A stretch of DNA of 15,530 bases from CAYWNA01 sp964459305 (GCA_964459305.1 CAYWNA010000294.1:1-15530), one strand, 5' to 3'. Shown: positions 1 through 8,106, counted from the first letter of the stretch. A program made the numbers and translations. The notes: generated from the letters alone by a model not told the origin.

Positions 1-2
1 TC

Positions 3-1049
3 GCCGATGATCAGCCGGAATCCGTGTGGCCCGTGCACGGAAGCGTTCTGGTGCGCGACAACACGATTTATGCCGTGGCTGGTCGGTCCATGTACTTGGA
101 CGGAGGTGTCTGGCTGTTGCGGCTGGATGCCACGAGCGGAGAGTTGCTCGGAGAAGTCGTTCATGACCACCGGGACCCGGAGACCCAGAAGGATCTGATG
201 AGCAGGCATGGTCACTTGACGATGCCCGTGGCGCTTCCCGATATTCTTTCCTGTGATGGTGAGTCGCTGTATATGCGCTCGCAGCAATTCGGCCTGGATG
301 GGCGACGCGAGAAGGCAACCCCCCAGATGCCCGAAGGCACGAGGAACGGCACGCTTGCGCTCGGTGCCGACCAGGCCGGTGCCGACCGGCACATCTTCTG
401 CCCATCCGGCTTCTTGGACGACACCTGGTTTCATCGAGCCTACTGGATCTACGGCCGGCACTTTCCCGGTGGGGCGGGCGGGTGGCCGGTCGCCGGTAAC
501 CACACGCCCGCGGGCCGCATCCTGGCGTGCGACGAGAACCGAGTTTACGGGTACGGCCGTCAGAGCAGTATGTATCAGTGGCGGACGCCCCTTGCCTACC
601 ACGTCTATGCGGCCGGACAGGATCTGATCAAGCTCCCATCGCCGAAGAAGAAGCCCGCTCAGCCGAAAGCCAAAAGGAAACGTGCTGCTCGGCCCCGCAA
701 AACACACGAGATCGATTTCCATTGGTCGACCGACGTGGCTGTGCACGCCCGCGCACTTCTACTGGCCGGTGACACACTTTTCGTGGCCGGGCCACCGGCG
801 CTGGCCGACGAGATCCGCGCGTTTGAGAATTGGGGAGGGGCGGCGACCGACAAACAGCTCGTTGCCCAGACAGAAGCGATTGCAGGCAAACGCGGTGCCA
901 GGCTGATCGCTGTCAACAAACACGATGGTTCAAAACTGTCGGCGACTGAACTGCCATCGCCTCCCGTTTTCGACGGCATGATTGCCGCCCGAGAGTGTCT
1001 CTATCTGGCCACCATCGATGGCAAGATCGTCTGTCTTGCTGGGGATTAG
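3..1049 (+). CDS. PQQ-like beta-propeller protein, C-terminal part (5' end outside window)
   Basis: The reading frame is open from the first bases, so this is the 3' part of a larger gene. The 348 visible residues align along most of their length with the C-terminal third of the protein at 1534-4746. Shared stretches include WPVHGSV, GRS(M/T)YLDGG, GFLDD, LFVAGPP and a final PP-V-(F/Y)DG-(M/L)IAA block followed by DGK/RIVCL. The repeats are of the PQQ-like propeller type (short hydrophobic strands, dG..hhLda..G turns). By analogy with the paralogue it is probably exported and, if it has the same N-terminus, may carry a methyltransferase-like domain; neither can be seen here. Bases 633-707 encode a Lys/Pro/Arg/Ala-rich linker that the paralogue lacks at the matching place. 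Function is unknown; no PQQ-dehydrogenase catalytic motif is evident. It lies directly upstream of the paralogue in the same direction, separated by a palindromic element. Confidence 0.85.
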   Translation, partial: ADDQPESVWPVHGSVLVRDNTIYAVAGRSMYLDGGVWLLRLDATSGELLGEVVHDHRDPETQKDLMSRHGHLTMPVALPDILSCDGESLYMRSQQFGLDGRREKATPQMPEGTRNGTLALGADQAGADRHIFCPSGFLDDTWFHRAYWIYGRHFPGGAGGWPVAGNHTPAGRILACDENRVYGYGRQSSMYQWRTPLAYHVYAAGQDLIKLPSPKKKPAQPKAKRKRAARPRKTHEIDFHWSTDVAVHARALLLAGDTLFVAGPPALADEIRAFENWGGAATDKQLVAQTEAIAGKRGARLIAVNKHDGSKLSATELPSPPVFDGMIAARECLYLATIDGKIVCLAGD

Positions 1050-1082
1050 GTTGGTGTTGCTGAAATCGACTGAGAAATCGGG

Positions 1083-1477
1083 GTCGGGAGTGGGGTGTTC
1101 AGTTCGCAGTCATTGAATGGATTGCTTCGTATCTGTTGTTGTTCCAGCCCCGAAGGGACGACCCTAAACCAGCCCAGGGTGGAGCGACGCGAGCGTCGCG
1201 CAACCCTGGGTCGAGGTTATCTACGCATCCACATTCCCAAACGGGGCGGCCCTAATCGTATGTGACCTTGGTAGTTAGGGCCGCCCCGTTGGGGCTTTCG
1301 ATCCCACTAAACCTCCTTTCCCAGGGTTCCGCGACGTTCGCAGACTCACGTCGCTCAGATGTCTGGGCTGGCATAGGAACGTGCCTTTGGCACTGAAGAG
1401 AGCGGAACGAAACTGCGGGCAATCCAAATCGTGTGCGTGACGTTAGAATACTACGAACTGAACACGCGACTCCCGCC
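1083..1477. repeat. ~395 bp long imperfect palindrome (MITE-like or structured intergenic element)
   Basis: This fills most of the 484 bp gap between the two propeller genes. Nested arms pair almost coaxially. The outer ends 1083-1106 and 1454-1477 are inverted copies (21 of 24 match, with a perfect 12-base core gtgttcagttcg). Next, ggattgc (1119-1125) pairs with gcaatcc (1419-1425). A long arm 1143-1210 pairs imperfectly with about 1320-1390; each contains a cccaggg-type block, and CCAGCCCAG is shared. The innermost hairpin is 1236-1255 with 1275-1294 (19 of 20 match), with a 19-base loop. The left long arm also folds on itself (1173-1180 with 1203-1210, and 1184-1190 with 1193-1199). I remember similar cccaggg/ccctggg intergenic repeats from planctomycete genomes but cannot verify this. 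No transposase is present. The remaining bases of the gap, 1050-1082 and 1478-1533, show nothing beyond the ribosome binding site of the next gene. Confidence 0.8.
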
Positions 1478-1533
1478 TCCCTTTTCCTTCTAGTATTTAC
1501 CCTCGAAATCGTCAAGCAAGTGGAGAGCCTACT

Positions 1534-4500
1534 ATGATCCGTTTTACACTCATTGCCATCACAGTTTTGCTGTGCACGCCTTCTGTACTGCAGGCCGACC
1601 GCGCTAAAGAGGCGCAAGAGCTCTTTCAGCAAACCGGCGTCCGTGGGGGCCTGATTGTCCACATTGGTTGCGGCGACGGCACGCTCACCGCAACGCTGGG
1701 CGAGCGCGACTGCTACATCGTGCAAGGGCTGCACAGCAACGCGGAGCACGTCGCAAAGGCTCGAAAGCACATTCAAACAACAGGTCGGTATGGGCGCATA
1801 TCGGTCGGCCATTGGGGCGGAGAGCGGTTGCCGTATGCCGAGGGCCTAGTGAATCTCGTGGTGGTGAGTGGCGAGTGTCAGGTGGCACGTGACGAGATTG
1901 CGCGTGTGCTCGCCCCGAACGGCGTGGCGGTGAAAATCGATCCTGAAACCCGAAACCTGAAACCTGAATCCTTCTTCCGAAAGCCTTGGCCGGAGCAGAT
2001 CGACGAGTGGCCGCATTATCTCTACGGTCCCGATAACAACGCGGTTTCGCAGGACATGGCCGTAGGGCCGCCACAGCAGATGCAGTGGGTGTGTGGGCCG
2101 AAGTATGCGCGGAGCCACGAGATCAACTCGAGCATGGCCGGGATGGTGTCGGCCGGCGGACGGTTGTTCTACATTTGGGACGAGGGCCCGCTTGGGCTGA
2201 CGGATCCCCGCTTCCCGCCGAAATGGTCCCTGATCGCTCGGGACGGGTTCAACGGGACGTTGCTGTGGAAGCGGCCGATGCCGGACTGGGGATGGCGGCA
2301 ATGGCACGATCGTTCACGATGGGACGATCATCGGGAGCGCGCCAAGATGTTGCGGCACCTGCCAGCCACGCTGCCGCGGCGGCTCGTCGCAACCGGCGAC
2401 CGGTTGTATGTGACGCTCGGGTATGAGGCGCCCGTAAGCGTACTCGACGCTGCCACGGGCGAGGTGCTGCAAGAGTTCGAACATACGTCGCTTGCCGACG
2501 AAATCCTGTTTGCTGACGGAGTCCTTTTGTTGCGGGTCAGATTGGCGGACCACCGGCCGGATCGGGACGTGTGGGCCGGCATGCCGGATCGGCAAAAAGG
2601 GCGTGTGATGGCCGTCGATGCCCAGAGCGGGCGGGCGCTCTGGCGGAGCAAGCCCGATACGATGGCGCCGTTGACGCTGGCGGTTCGTGGCGGTCGGGTC
2701 TTCTATTCCAACTACGACCAGGTCGTCTGTCTCGATCGGACCAGCGGCGAGGAACTGTGGCGCAGCGAGGCTGTTGAGGGAAAGGAGGGGCATCGAGGAA
2801 CGGGCGGCACGCTCGTGGCTCAGGACAAGGTCGTGCTCCATGCAAATGTGCCTTCCGGTGGAGGCCATGTCGGCGAACTCCGCGTCTATTCCGCGGAGAC
2901 GGGTAAACTGCTCTGGACCGGACCGAAATATGCCGGACCGGGCGTCGCCAATCCGCCCGACTTGTTCGTGGCCGGCGGCCTCGCCTGGGTGGGCGAGACG
3001 CGTCTGCCCGTGAATAACATGGAAACGGAGATGCGTCGGCAGGGTTACGATCCAATCAGCGGCGAAGTGGTCCGCGAAGTTTCTGTGCCCAAGTTGACAA
3101 GCCCCGGGCATCACTACCGGTGTTATCGCAGCAAGGCGACAGAACGATATCTCATGCTGCCCAAACGAGGCGTCGAGTTTTTGGATTTGGCTGAGAAGGA
3201 CCACATGCGGAACGATTGGCTGCGGGCGCCGTGTATCTTCGGCGTTCTGCCGAGCAATGGCATGCTGTATGTGGCGCCCCATCAGTGCGTCTGTTACCAG
3301 GGCGTGTTGATGTCGAATTTCAACGCGTTGAAGGCTGGCGACGGGCGAGGCACGGAACCGCTGGCACAGGAAAACCGCTTGCGCCGAGGGTCGGCGTGGG
3401 GCGAGATAAGGGAAGCGAACAAGGCGTCCGAGACCGATTGGCCGATGTATCGTCAGGATCCTCGGCGGAGCGGGAGTGTTGCGACGCAGGTGCCAGATGA
3501 ACCGGTCCAGCATTGGGAAACCGCCATCGGCCAGAGAATCACGCCGCCGGTGGTTGCCAATGGTCGGCTCCTGGTGGCCGACAAGGATACCCATACGGTC
3601 CACGCGCTGGATGTCGACACAGGCCGGGTGCTTTGGAAATACACGGCCGGGGGTCGGATCGATTCACCGCCGTCGTGCTTCGGCGGGATGGTCTTGTTCG
3701 GTTCGTCAGACGGTTGCGTCTACTGCCTGCGGGCGGAAGACGGCGAGATGGTGTGGCGATTCACGGCCGCCCCTCATGATCGCCGGATTGCGGCCTTTGG
3801 GCAAGTCGAATCGGCATGGCCCGTCCATGGGAGTGTGGTGGTGCAAGACGACGTCACGTCGGATCCACCGCGGCCGCTTGTCTATTTCACGGCGGGACGC
3901 TCCACCTATCTCGACGGCGGGATTTACGTGTACGGGCTCGATCCGCAAAGCGGGGCGCTTGTTCACCAGACCTGCCTGAGCGGGCCCCGTCCCGATCCTT
4001 TTATAGAAATCGGCGGGGCGGGTTACATGGACGGAGCGAAGTCGACCATCCTGGTGAGCGACGGGGCAGACCTGTTCCTGCACCAGGAGCGGCTGCGCAG
4101 CGATCTGACTCCCTTTCCGGCGGAGATGCAGCAACGAAGCAAAGAGCGCGGAGGATTCCGCGTCTACCCGCCGGCGCCTGAACGGGGCTCCAGTGCCAAG
4201 CGTCTGATCTCCACGCGGGGCTTCCTCGACGACTCGTACAACGAAGGCACTTACTGGACCTACGACGACCGGTGGCCCGGGTGGGACCGGCATATGCGCG
4301 GCGTACCTGCCTACGGTCAGATTCTCACCTTTGATGATAGCACGCTGTACGGCGTCCACGTGTTTACCAAAGTGGTTCGCGTGCGGCGTGGGTTCTTTCC
4401 CGGCACGGAAGGCTATCGGCTGTATGCTCGAGACCATGATGCCAAGAAAGACAAGTGGTCCGTGCGCATACCGGTGCGAGTGCGCGCGATGGTGGTTGCC

Positions 4501-4746
4501 GCCGAAAAGCTGTTTGTGGCCGGGCCGCCGGATGTGATCCCCGACAACGATCCGCTGGCGGCGTTCCAGGGGCGGCTGGGGGCACCGTTATCGGCGTTCT
4601 CGGCAACGGACGGTGAGAAGCTTGCCGAGGTGGCGAAGCTCGATGCGCCGCCGGTGTATGATGGTTTGATCGCGGCTGCGGGGAGGCTCTATCTGAGTTT
4701 GGAGGATGGCCGGGTGGTGTGTTTGGGAGGAGGAAGAGAGAGGTAG
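1534..4746 (+). CDS. exported methyltransferase-like domain fused to PQQ-like beta-propellers (1070 aa)
   Basis: The start follows GGAGAG (1522-1527) with 6 bases of spacing. Residues 1-21 form a Sec signal peptide with a likely cut after LQA. Residues about 36-135 resemble a class I SAM-dependent methyltransferase: HIGCGDG (43-49) is the glycine-rich motif I, and a strand NLVVV and a segment RVLAPNG match later motifs of methyltransferase-11-type folds. From about residue 150 (DEWPHYL) to 600 there is one propeller-like region. A second begins near residue 633 with DWPMYRQD and contains clear PQQ-type repeats (GRVLWKYTAGG near 700, then a DG-(C)-VYCL and EDGEMVWRF repeat near 725-738). Role unknown. 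The propeller may bind a protein or glycan partner or be structural. The methyltransferase-like part may be only a fold remnant, because SAM is not expected outside the cytoplasm. Two heptanucleotide tracts lie in or just after that domain. It is a paralogue of the truncated gene upstream. Confidence 0.88.
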   Translation: MIRFTLIAITVLLCTPSVLQADRAKEAQELFQQTGVRGGLIVHIGCGDGTLTATLGERDCYIVQGLHSNAEHVAKARKHIQTTGRYGRISVGHWGGERLPYAEGLVNLVVVSGECQVARDEIARVLAPNGVAVKIDPETRNLKPESFFRKPWPEQIDEWPHYLYGPDNNAVSQDMAVGPPQQMQWVCGPKYARSHEINSSMAGMVSAGGRLFYIWDEGPLGLTDPRFPPKWSLIARDGFNGTLLWKRPMPDWGWRQWHDRSRWDDHRERAKMLRHLPATLPRRLVATGDRLYVTLGYEAPVSVLDAATGEVLQEFEHTSLADEILFADGVLLLRVRLADHRPDRDVWAGMPDRQKGRVMAVDAQSGRALWRSKPDTMAPLTLAVRGGRVFYSNYDQVVCLDRTSGEELWRSEAVEGKEGHRGTGGTLVAQDKVVLHANVPSGGGHVGELRVYSAETGKLLWTGPKYAGPGVANPPDLFVAGGLAWVGETRLPVNNMETEMRRQGYDPISGEVVREVSVPKLTSPGHHYRCYRSKATERYLMLPKRGVEFLDLAEKDHMRNDWLRAPCIFGVLPSNGMLYVAPHQCVCYQGVLMSNFNALKAGDGRGTEPLAQENRLRRGSAWGEIREANKASETDWPMYRQDPRRSGSVATQVPDEPVQHWETAIGQRITPPVVANGRLLVADKDTHTVHALDVDTGRVLWKYTAGGRIDSPPSCFGGMVLFGSSDGCVYCLRAEDGEMVWRFTAAPHDRRIAAFGQVESAWPVHGSVVVQDDVTSDPPRPLVYFTAGRSTYLDGGIYVYGLDPQSGALVHQTCLSGPRPDPFIEIGGAGYMDGAKSTILVSDGADLFLHQERLRSDLTPFPAEMQQRSKERGGFRVYPPAPERGSSAKRLISTRGFLDDSYNEGTYWTYDDRWPGWDRHMRGVPAYGQILTFDDSTLYGVHVFTKVVRVRRGFFPGTEGYRLYARDHDAKKDKWSVRIPVRVRAMVVAAEKLFVAGPPDVIPDNDPLAAFQGRLGAPLSAFSATDGEKLAEVAKLDAPPVYDGLIAAAGRLYLSLEDGRVVCLGGGRER
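1861..1895. repeat. five degenerate heptanucleotide units inside the methyltransferase-like domain
   Basis: Five consecutive 7-base units of approximate consensus gtggcga encode residues 110-121 of the 1070-residue protein. They cover the predicted strand and the segment just before RVLAPNG. The unit is not a multiple of three, so loss or gain of one unit would shift the frame. Confidence 0.6.
1942..1969. repeat. four heptanucleotide units (consensus cctgaaa) in coding sequence
   Basis: Four units, each one or no mismatches from cctgaaa, encode residues 137-146 (a DPETRNLKPE stretch). This is the linker between the methyltransferase-like domain and the first propeller. The linker composition looks repeat-derived rather than conserved. 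A slippage event of one unit would truncate the protein and remove both propellers. Confidence 0.65.
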
Positions 4747-4935
4747 TGCAACAGCACGTTGCGTGGACCGAAGGAAGTGCGAACTTCCCAACGAATTTCC
4801 GGCGCGCCGGCAACATGTAACAATGGCGGCTGAGACTCGTGGAGGAGAAGACAACCCAGAAGCGACGAGTGATGGGAACCAGAGGTCAAAACGAGGTGGC
4901 AAGCGGAAGATCGCGACCAGTTGCCACTCGCCACT
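4747..4935. other. convergent intergenic gap, possible weak terminators
   Basis: This 189 bp gap separates a plus-strand and a minus-strand gene that end facing each other. It contains a 6-bp hairpin (4773-4778 with 4783-4788), a perfect 12-base GC palindrome (4799-4810) and a 7-bp stem (4896-4902 with 4921-4927). None is followed by a clear T-run, so calling a rho-independent terminator would be weak. No gene is seen. Confidence 0.35.
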
Positions 4936-6375
4936 TCAACCCGATACTTCGGCAAGCATCTCCAGTAGCGTATCTGTGATCTTTCGCGACGCCTCGACCT
5001 CCAGGTAGCTGCTGGTCGCGCGCCAGGTCTCGTAGCCGCCTAAGGCGTGTTGTTCGGGAGTAGGCAGATAGCCGTCGTAGCCGTTGGCCAGCCCGATCGT
5101 GAAAGCGGGCTTGAGCGGACTGCGGCGTTTGATCTCCAGCCCGATTTCCGCAAACACCTCGCAAGGAATCGTGACAATTCCCAGGCGGCCGATACGTAAC
5201 GCTTGGAGTTTGATGTTGACGGTATCCGGATACTCGCTCAATCGCACGCTGGACTGGGCATAGTATCGGGCCAAGCCAGGCAGGTCTTTGTCGTCGGGTT
5301 GAGCGATGATCGCGCGGGCGCGTTCCAGCTCCTCCGCGCTGGGTTTACGCACCGCCAGAGTGATTTCGCGCTCGGCCATGGCCAGCGTTACGTTGCTCTG
5401 ATGCTCGATTTGTCGGTAAGCCTCTTCCGCTGCATCGGCCACGCGGCCTGCCACTGCACGGATCCGCGCGAACGGCTCGGCCCGCTTGCGCGGCTGGCGG
5501 AAATTGATGTTGTTTATGTCGCCGCTGGCACCGTTAGAGAGCATGCCGACGAACTCGCCTGGTTGGCTGTCGGGGGCCAAACGTTGTTGGATCTGCCGGG
5601 CAAACTCGCCGAAGTAGTCGGCCGAAACCTGTCCCCCCGGCACGCCGCCTACGTAGTGCAGCGAGTAGTTCGCCAGCAGTGCCAGTGGCTTGCCGTCGGC
5701 CGTCTGAACGGACAGCACGGAAACGTCCGGGTCGGTTGGACCGGCCGGGCGAATCAGGTCCGGGCTGCCTCCCGGCGGATTCGTGCGTGCTTTGTCCACG
5801 ACGCCGAACGGGTTGGGCGCGATTGCGCCCTCTTTCATGAGCCAGCGGCGGTTGAATACCTCCTCGGGCACGGGGGCCACGGCCTGCCCGACCTGCGCCG
5901 GCTGAGGCTGCGATGCGGCCTGGGCGATGGCTTCTGCGATCTGAGCCACCAGGAACTTCGTGTACGGAACGTCCACAGGAATATCGCTGAGCGTAACGAC
6001 CGCAGGCGCCGAATGTGTGTGTGTGGCTGCGATCAGCATTCGGTCGGTCGGAATCTGCGTTCGCTGGGCAGCCAGTTCTTTGGCTTGATCCAGTAGCTCG
6101 CGTGGGATTATGCAGTTGTCGCAGATGGCGATGGCGATGCGCGTTCGGCCGTCGTCGAGCACGATCGCCCGCACCTCCAACGGATCGTGCGCAGATTGGG
6201 CCTTCCGATCACCGAAGCTCCCCAACATGGAAATTGGATAATACTTGCGAGGCGTAATGTCGACCACGGCAGCCCCCACACGAATCTTCTGCGTCTGATC
6301 AGCGCGGACCTGAACGACGGCAGCCAGACACGACAGTACGACAGCAGCAGATGCCGTTACGGCTTTCGGAAACAT
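4936..6375 (-). CDS. exported neutral/alkaline ceramidase-like hydrolase, paralogue 1 (479 aa)
   Basis: The start is ATG at 6375, preceded by a strong GGAGGA (complement of 6383-6388) with 7 bases of spacing. A further upstream in-frame TTG at 6393 would lie 5' of that site. Residues 1-25 are a signal peptide with a likely cut after VRA. The mature N-terminus (VGAAVVDITP) is typical of the neutral ceramidase-like family. Likely zinc-site elements are visible: HTHS (119-122), a second histidine in NYSLHYVGG (H240), a glutamate in IPCEVFAEIG (E406) and tyrosines in NGYDGYLPT (Y433/Y436). NGASGDINN (281-289) matches the active-site loop. The length is shorter than the ~650 residues of characterised bacterial ceramidases, so the C-terminal Ig-like domain is absent. 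The true substrate may not be ceramide; many environmental homologues are only annotated by similarity. It is divergent from the DegT-type gene and convergent with the propeller gene. Confidence 0.88.
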   Translation of the reverse strand: MFPKAVTASAAVVLSCLAAVVQVRADQTQKIRVGAAVVDITPRKYYPISMLGSFGDRKAQSAHDPLEVRAIVLDDGRTRIAIAICDNCIIPRELLDQAKELAAQRTQIPTDRMLIAATHTHSAPAVVTLSDIPVDVPYTKFLVAQIAEAIAQAASQPQPAQVGQAVAPVPEEVFNRRWLMKEGAIAPNPFGVVDKARTNPPGGSPDLIRPAGPTDPDVSVLSVQTADGKPLALLANYSLHYVGGVPGGQVSADYFGEFARQIQQRLAPDSQPGEFVGMLSNGASGDINNINFRQPRKRAEPFARIRAVAGRVADAAEEAYRQIEHQSNVTLAMAEREITLAVRKPSAEELERARAIIAQPDDKDLPGLARYYAQSSVRLSEYPDTVNIKLQALRIGRLGIVTIPCEVFAEIGLEIKRRSPLKPAFTIGLANGYDGYLPTPEQHALGGYETWRATSSYLEVEASRKITDTLLEMLAEVSG

Positions 6376-6595
6376 GGCGATGTCCTCCAGCAAAGGTATC
6401 AGTGTGATCGCTGTGCGATGTATGCAGCATCGGGCGTCGGCGATGGCCTGTCAACGACCGAGACAATCATTTGCCGGCGAATCCTGGACGAGAAGTTCGT
6501 ATTCGTCCTCCGCTTCGTCTACACTGAGCACTATGTGGAGTCCTGCAGGGCAGGTTGGTCCGTTCGACTAACGTCAATGTGCGGAGGTACAAGCG

Positions 6596-7933
6596 ATGCG
6601 AGGCGAGAAGACGAACCAAAAATCACAAACCACGCGACGAACGTTCCTCAAGTCGACTGGCGCGTTGGCCGCTGGTCTGTCGGCGGCGACCGTATCCACG
6701 GCTGGGACGGCAAAGGTGGAGAGTCTAGCGCTCGACGGCGGCGCCAAGGCCGTCACCTATCCGACTGCCGACCACCGGGAGGCATCTCGCTGGCCGCTGT
6801 ACGGCGAGGAGGAGGAAAAGACGATTCTCGAGCTGATAAGAAAACCCAGCTATAGCCCCATCGCAGCGCTGGAGAAAGACTGGCAGGAATTCACCGGGTC
6901 TAGCTTTGTCAAGTCGCACTGCAATGGCACCAGCGCCCTGACGTCGATGTTCTTTGCCCTGGACTTGCCGCCGGGCAGCGAAATCATGGTGCCCAGTTAC
7001 ACGTTTTTTGCCACCATCGTGCCCATGCGGCTGTTTGGCCTGGTTCCGGTCTTTGTGGACATTAACCCGAGGACGTTGAACCTCGACCTCGACGACGCCA
7101 AGAAGCGATTGACCAAGAACACCAAAGCGGTGCTGCCGGTACACTGGATCGGGCTCCCTGCCGAGATGGACCACATTTGTGATTGGGCCGACGAGAAAGG
7201 GCTGATCGTCCTGGAGGATGCCGCTCACGCCCACGGCGCTTCGCTGAAGGGCAAGAAGATGAGTACGTGGGGCAGGATGGGAATCTTCAGCTATCAGGCC
7301 AGCAAGCCGATGCCTGCCATCGAAGGCGGGATGGGAATGTACCAGGAGCGAGACGACTACGAACGGGCGACCACCTTCGGCCACGCCGGGCTGCCTGGCA
7401 GTTTTGCTGAGGGCAGCAAATATGCCAAGTACAACGGCACTGGCCTGGGCGTGAAATTTCGGATACATCCGTTCGCCGCCGCGTTGGCCCGCTGCCAACT
7501 GCGGGGACTCGAACAGCGCAACGCCGAAGGTACAGCGCAGGTTCGCTCGCTGAACGACCGGATCGTGCAGTTGCCGGGTTTGTATGAGCAGACGACTGGC
7601 CGTACCGACATGGAGCGTCTGTATTACGCCAAGAACATGCTCTTCATCGACGAGGCCGAAGCCGGCATGTCGCGCGCTGCATGCGTCAAAGCTCTGAAAG
7701 CCGAAGGTGTCCGTGCCGGAGCCTACAGCTACCGGCTCCAGCACAAATGCACGCTGTACCAAGAAGCGAACTGGTGGCACCACAAGCCCGCCATTCCCGA
7801 GCTGCCTGGGTGCGAGCAAGCAAACGCGACGGCGATCTCACTACCCTACTTCACGTCGGACGCGCCCGAACTCGTGAATCAATACGCCAGGGCATTCGAG
7901 AAGGTGTGGGCTCACCGCAAGGAACTCGCCTGA
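6596..7933 (+). CDS. Tat-exported DegT/DnrJ/EryC1/StrS-type PLP-dependent aminotransferase-like protein (445 aa)
   Basis: GGAGG (6583-6587) precedes the ATG by 8 bases. The N-terminus has a twin-arginine signal, TTRRTFLKS (12-20), followed by an Ala-rich hydrophobic segment to about residue 38. The rest is a fold-type I PLP enzyme of the sugar-aminotransferase family. It shows HCNGTSAL (108-115) for the phosphate region, PSYTFFAT (133-140), VFVDINP (152-158), the pyridine-contacting Asp in LEDAAHAHGA (D208), and a Lys in SYQASKPMPAIEGG (K237) at the place of the Schiff-base lysine. Family members aminate nucleotide-linked keto-sugars in the cytoplasm. A Tat signal, which exports folded cofactor-loaded proteins, is therefore unusual and suggests another substrate or a structural role. 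It stands alone, with no nucleotide-sugar genes nearby. A long palindrome starts 38 bases after its stop. Confidence 0.9.
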   Translation: MRGEKTNQKSQTTRRTFLKSTGALAAGLSAATVSTAGTAKVESLALDGGAKAVTYPTADHREASRWPLYGEEEEKTILELIRKPSYSPIAALEKDWQEFTGSSFVKSHCNGTSALTSMFFALDLPPGSEIMVPSYTFFATIVPMRLFGLVPVFVDINPRTLNLDLDDAKKRLTKNTKAVLPVHWIGLPAEMDHICDWADEKGLIVLEDAAHAHGASLKGKKMSTWGRMGIFSYQASKPMPAIEGGMGMYQERDDYERATTFGHAGLPGSFAEGSKYAKYNGTGLGVKFRIHPFAAALARCQLRGLEQRNAEGTAQVRSLNDRIVQLPGLYEQTTGRTDMERLYYAKNMLFIDEAEAGMSRAACVKALKAEGVRAGAYSYRLQHKCTLYQEANWWHHKPAIPELPGCEQANATAISLPYFTSDAPELVNQYARAFEKVWAHRKELA

Positions 7934-7971
7934 CCCCGCTTCCGGTGTTTGCGACAAGTCTTTCTGCCTTA

Positions 7972-8106
7972 GGATCGGCGCCGAAATAGAGCCGGAATTC
8001 ATGGTAGCCGAAGTCGCCAGACTTTGGTCGCCTGACATTGGAAAAACCAAACTCTGGCGAGTTCGGCTACATCGAGCAAATGCCGGTATTATGTCGGCAG
8101 CGATCC
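7972..8106. repeat. ~135 bp intergenic palindrome with a 19-base loop
   Basis: The inner arms 8004-8027 and 8047-8070 match at 22 of 24 positions as inverted copies (gtagccga...). The pairing continues outward: ggatcg at 7972-7977 pairs with cgatcc at 8101-8106, and gccga, ata, ccgg and att blocks match between them, with one 4-base length difference. The loop is 8028-8046. I recall similar gtagccgaa...ttcggctac repeats in planctomycete intergenic DNA, unverified. It lies just downstream of the aminotransferase-like gene, so it could cap its transcript. Confidence 0.75.

Noticed and set aside
1074..1511. gaaatcg direct repeats (1074-1080 and 1505-1511) as a target-site duplication of the long palindrome
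   Set aside because: They lie at unequal distances from the element ends (2 and 27 bases), and the word also occurs at 1062-1068.
2314..3603. 429-codon minus-strand open frame opposite the propeller gene
   Set aside because: It lies wholly antisense to a well-supported coding region. Its product has no recognisable domain, and its openness follows from the codon bias of the sense strand.
4799..4810. GC-only 12-base palindrome as terminator or protein site
   Set aside because: No T-run follows, and such short GC palindromes are common in GC-rich DNA.
5203..6096. 297-codon plus-strand open frame inside ceramidase-like paralogue 1
   Set aside because: Antisense shadow of a gene with clear family motifs and a strong ribosome binding site.
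6376..6393. TTG start for ceramidase-like paralogue 1
   Set aside because: The GGAGGA site lies inside this extension, so it serves ATG 6375.
6520..6525. TACACT as a -10 box for the aminotransferase-like gene; similarly TACAAT at 12782-12787
   Set aside because: No convincing -35 at 16-18 bases, and single hexamers are expected by chance.
6725..7819. 364-codon minus-strand open frame opposite the aminotransferase-like gene
   Set aside because: Antisense shadow; no domain, and no independent start signal.
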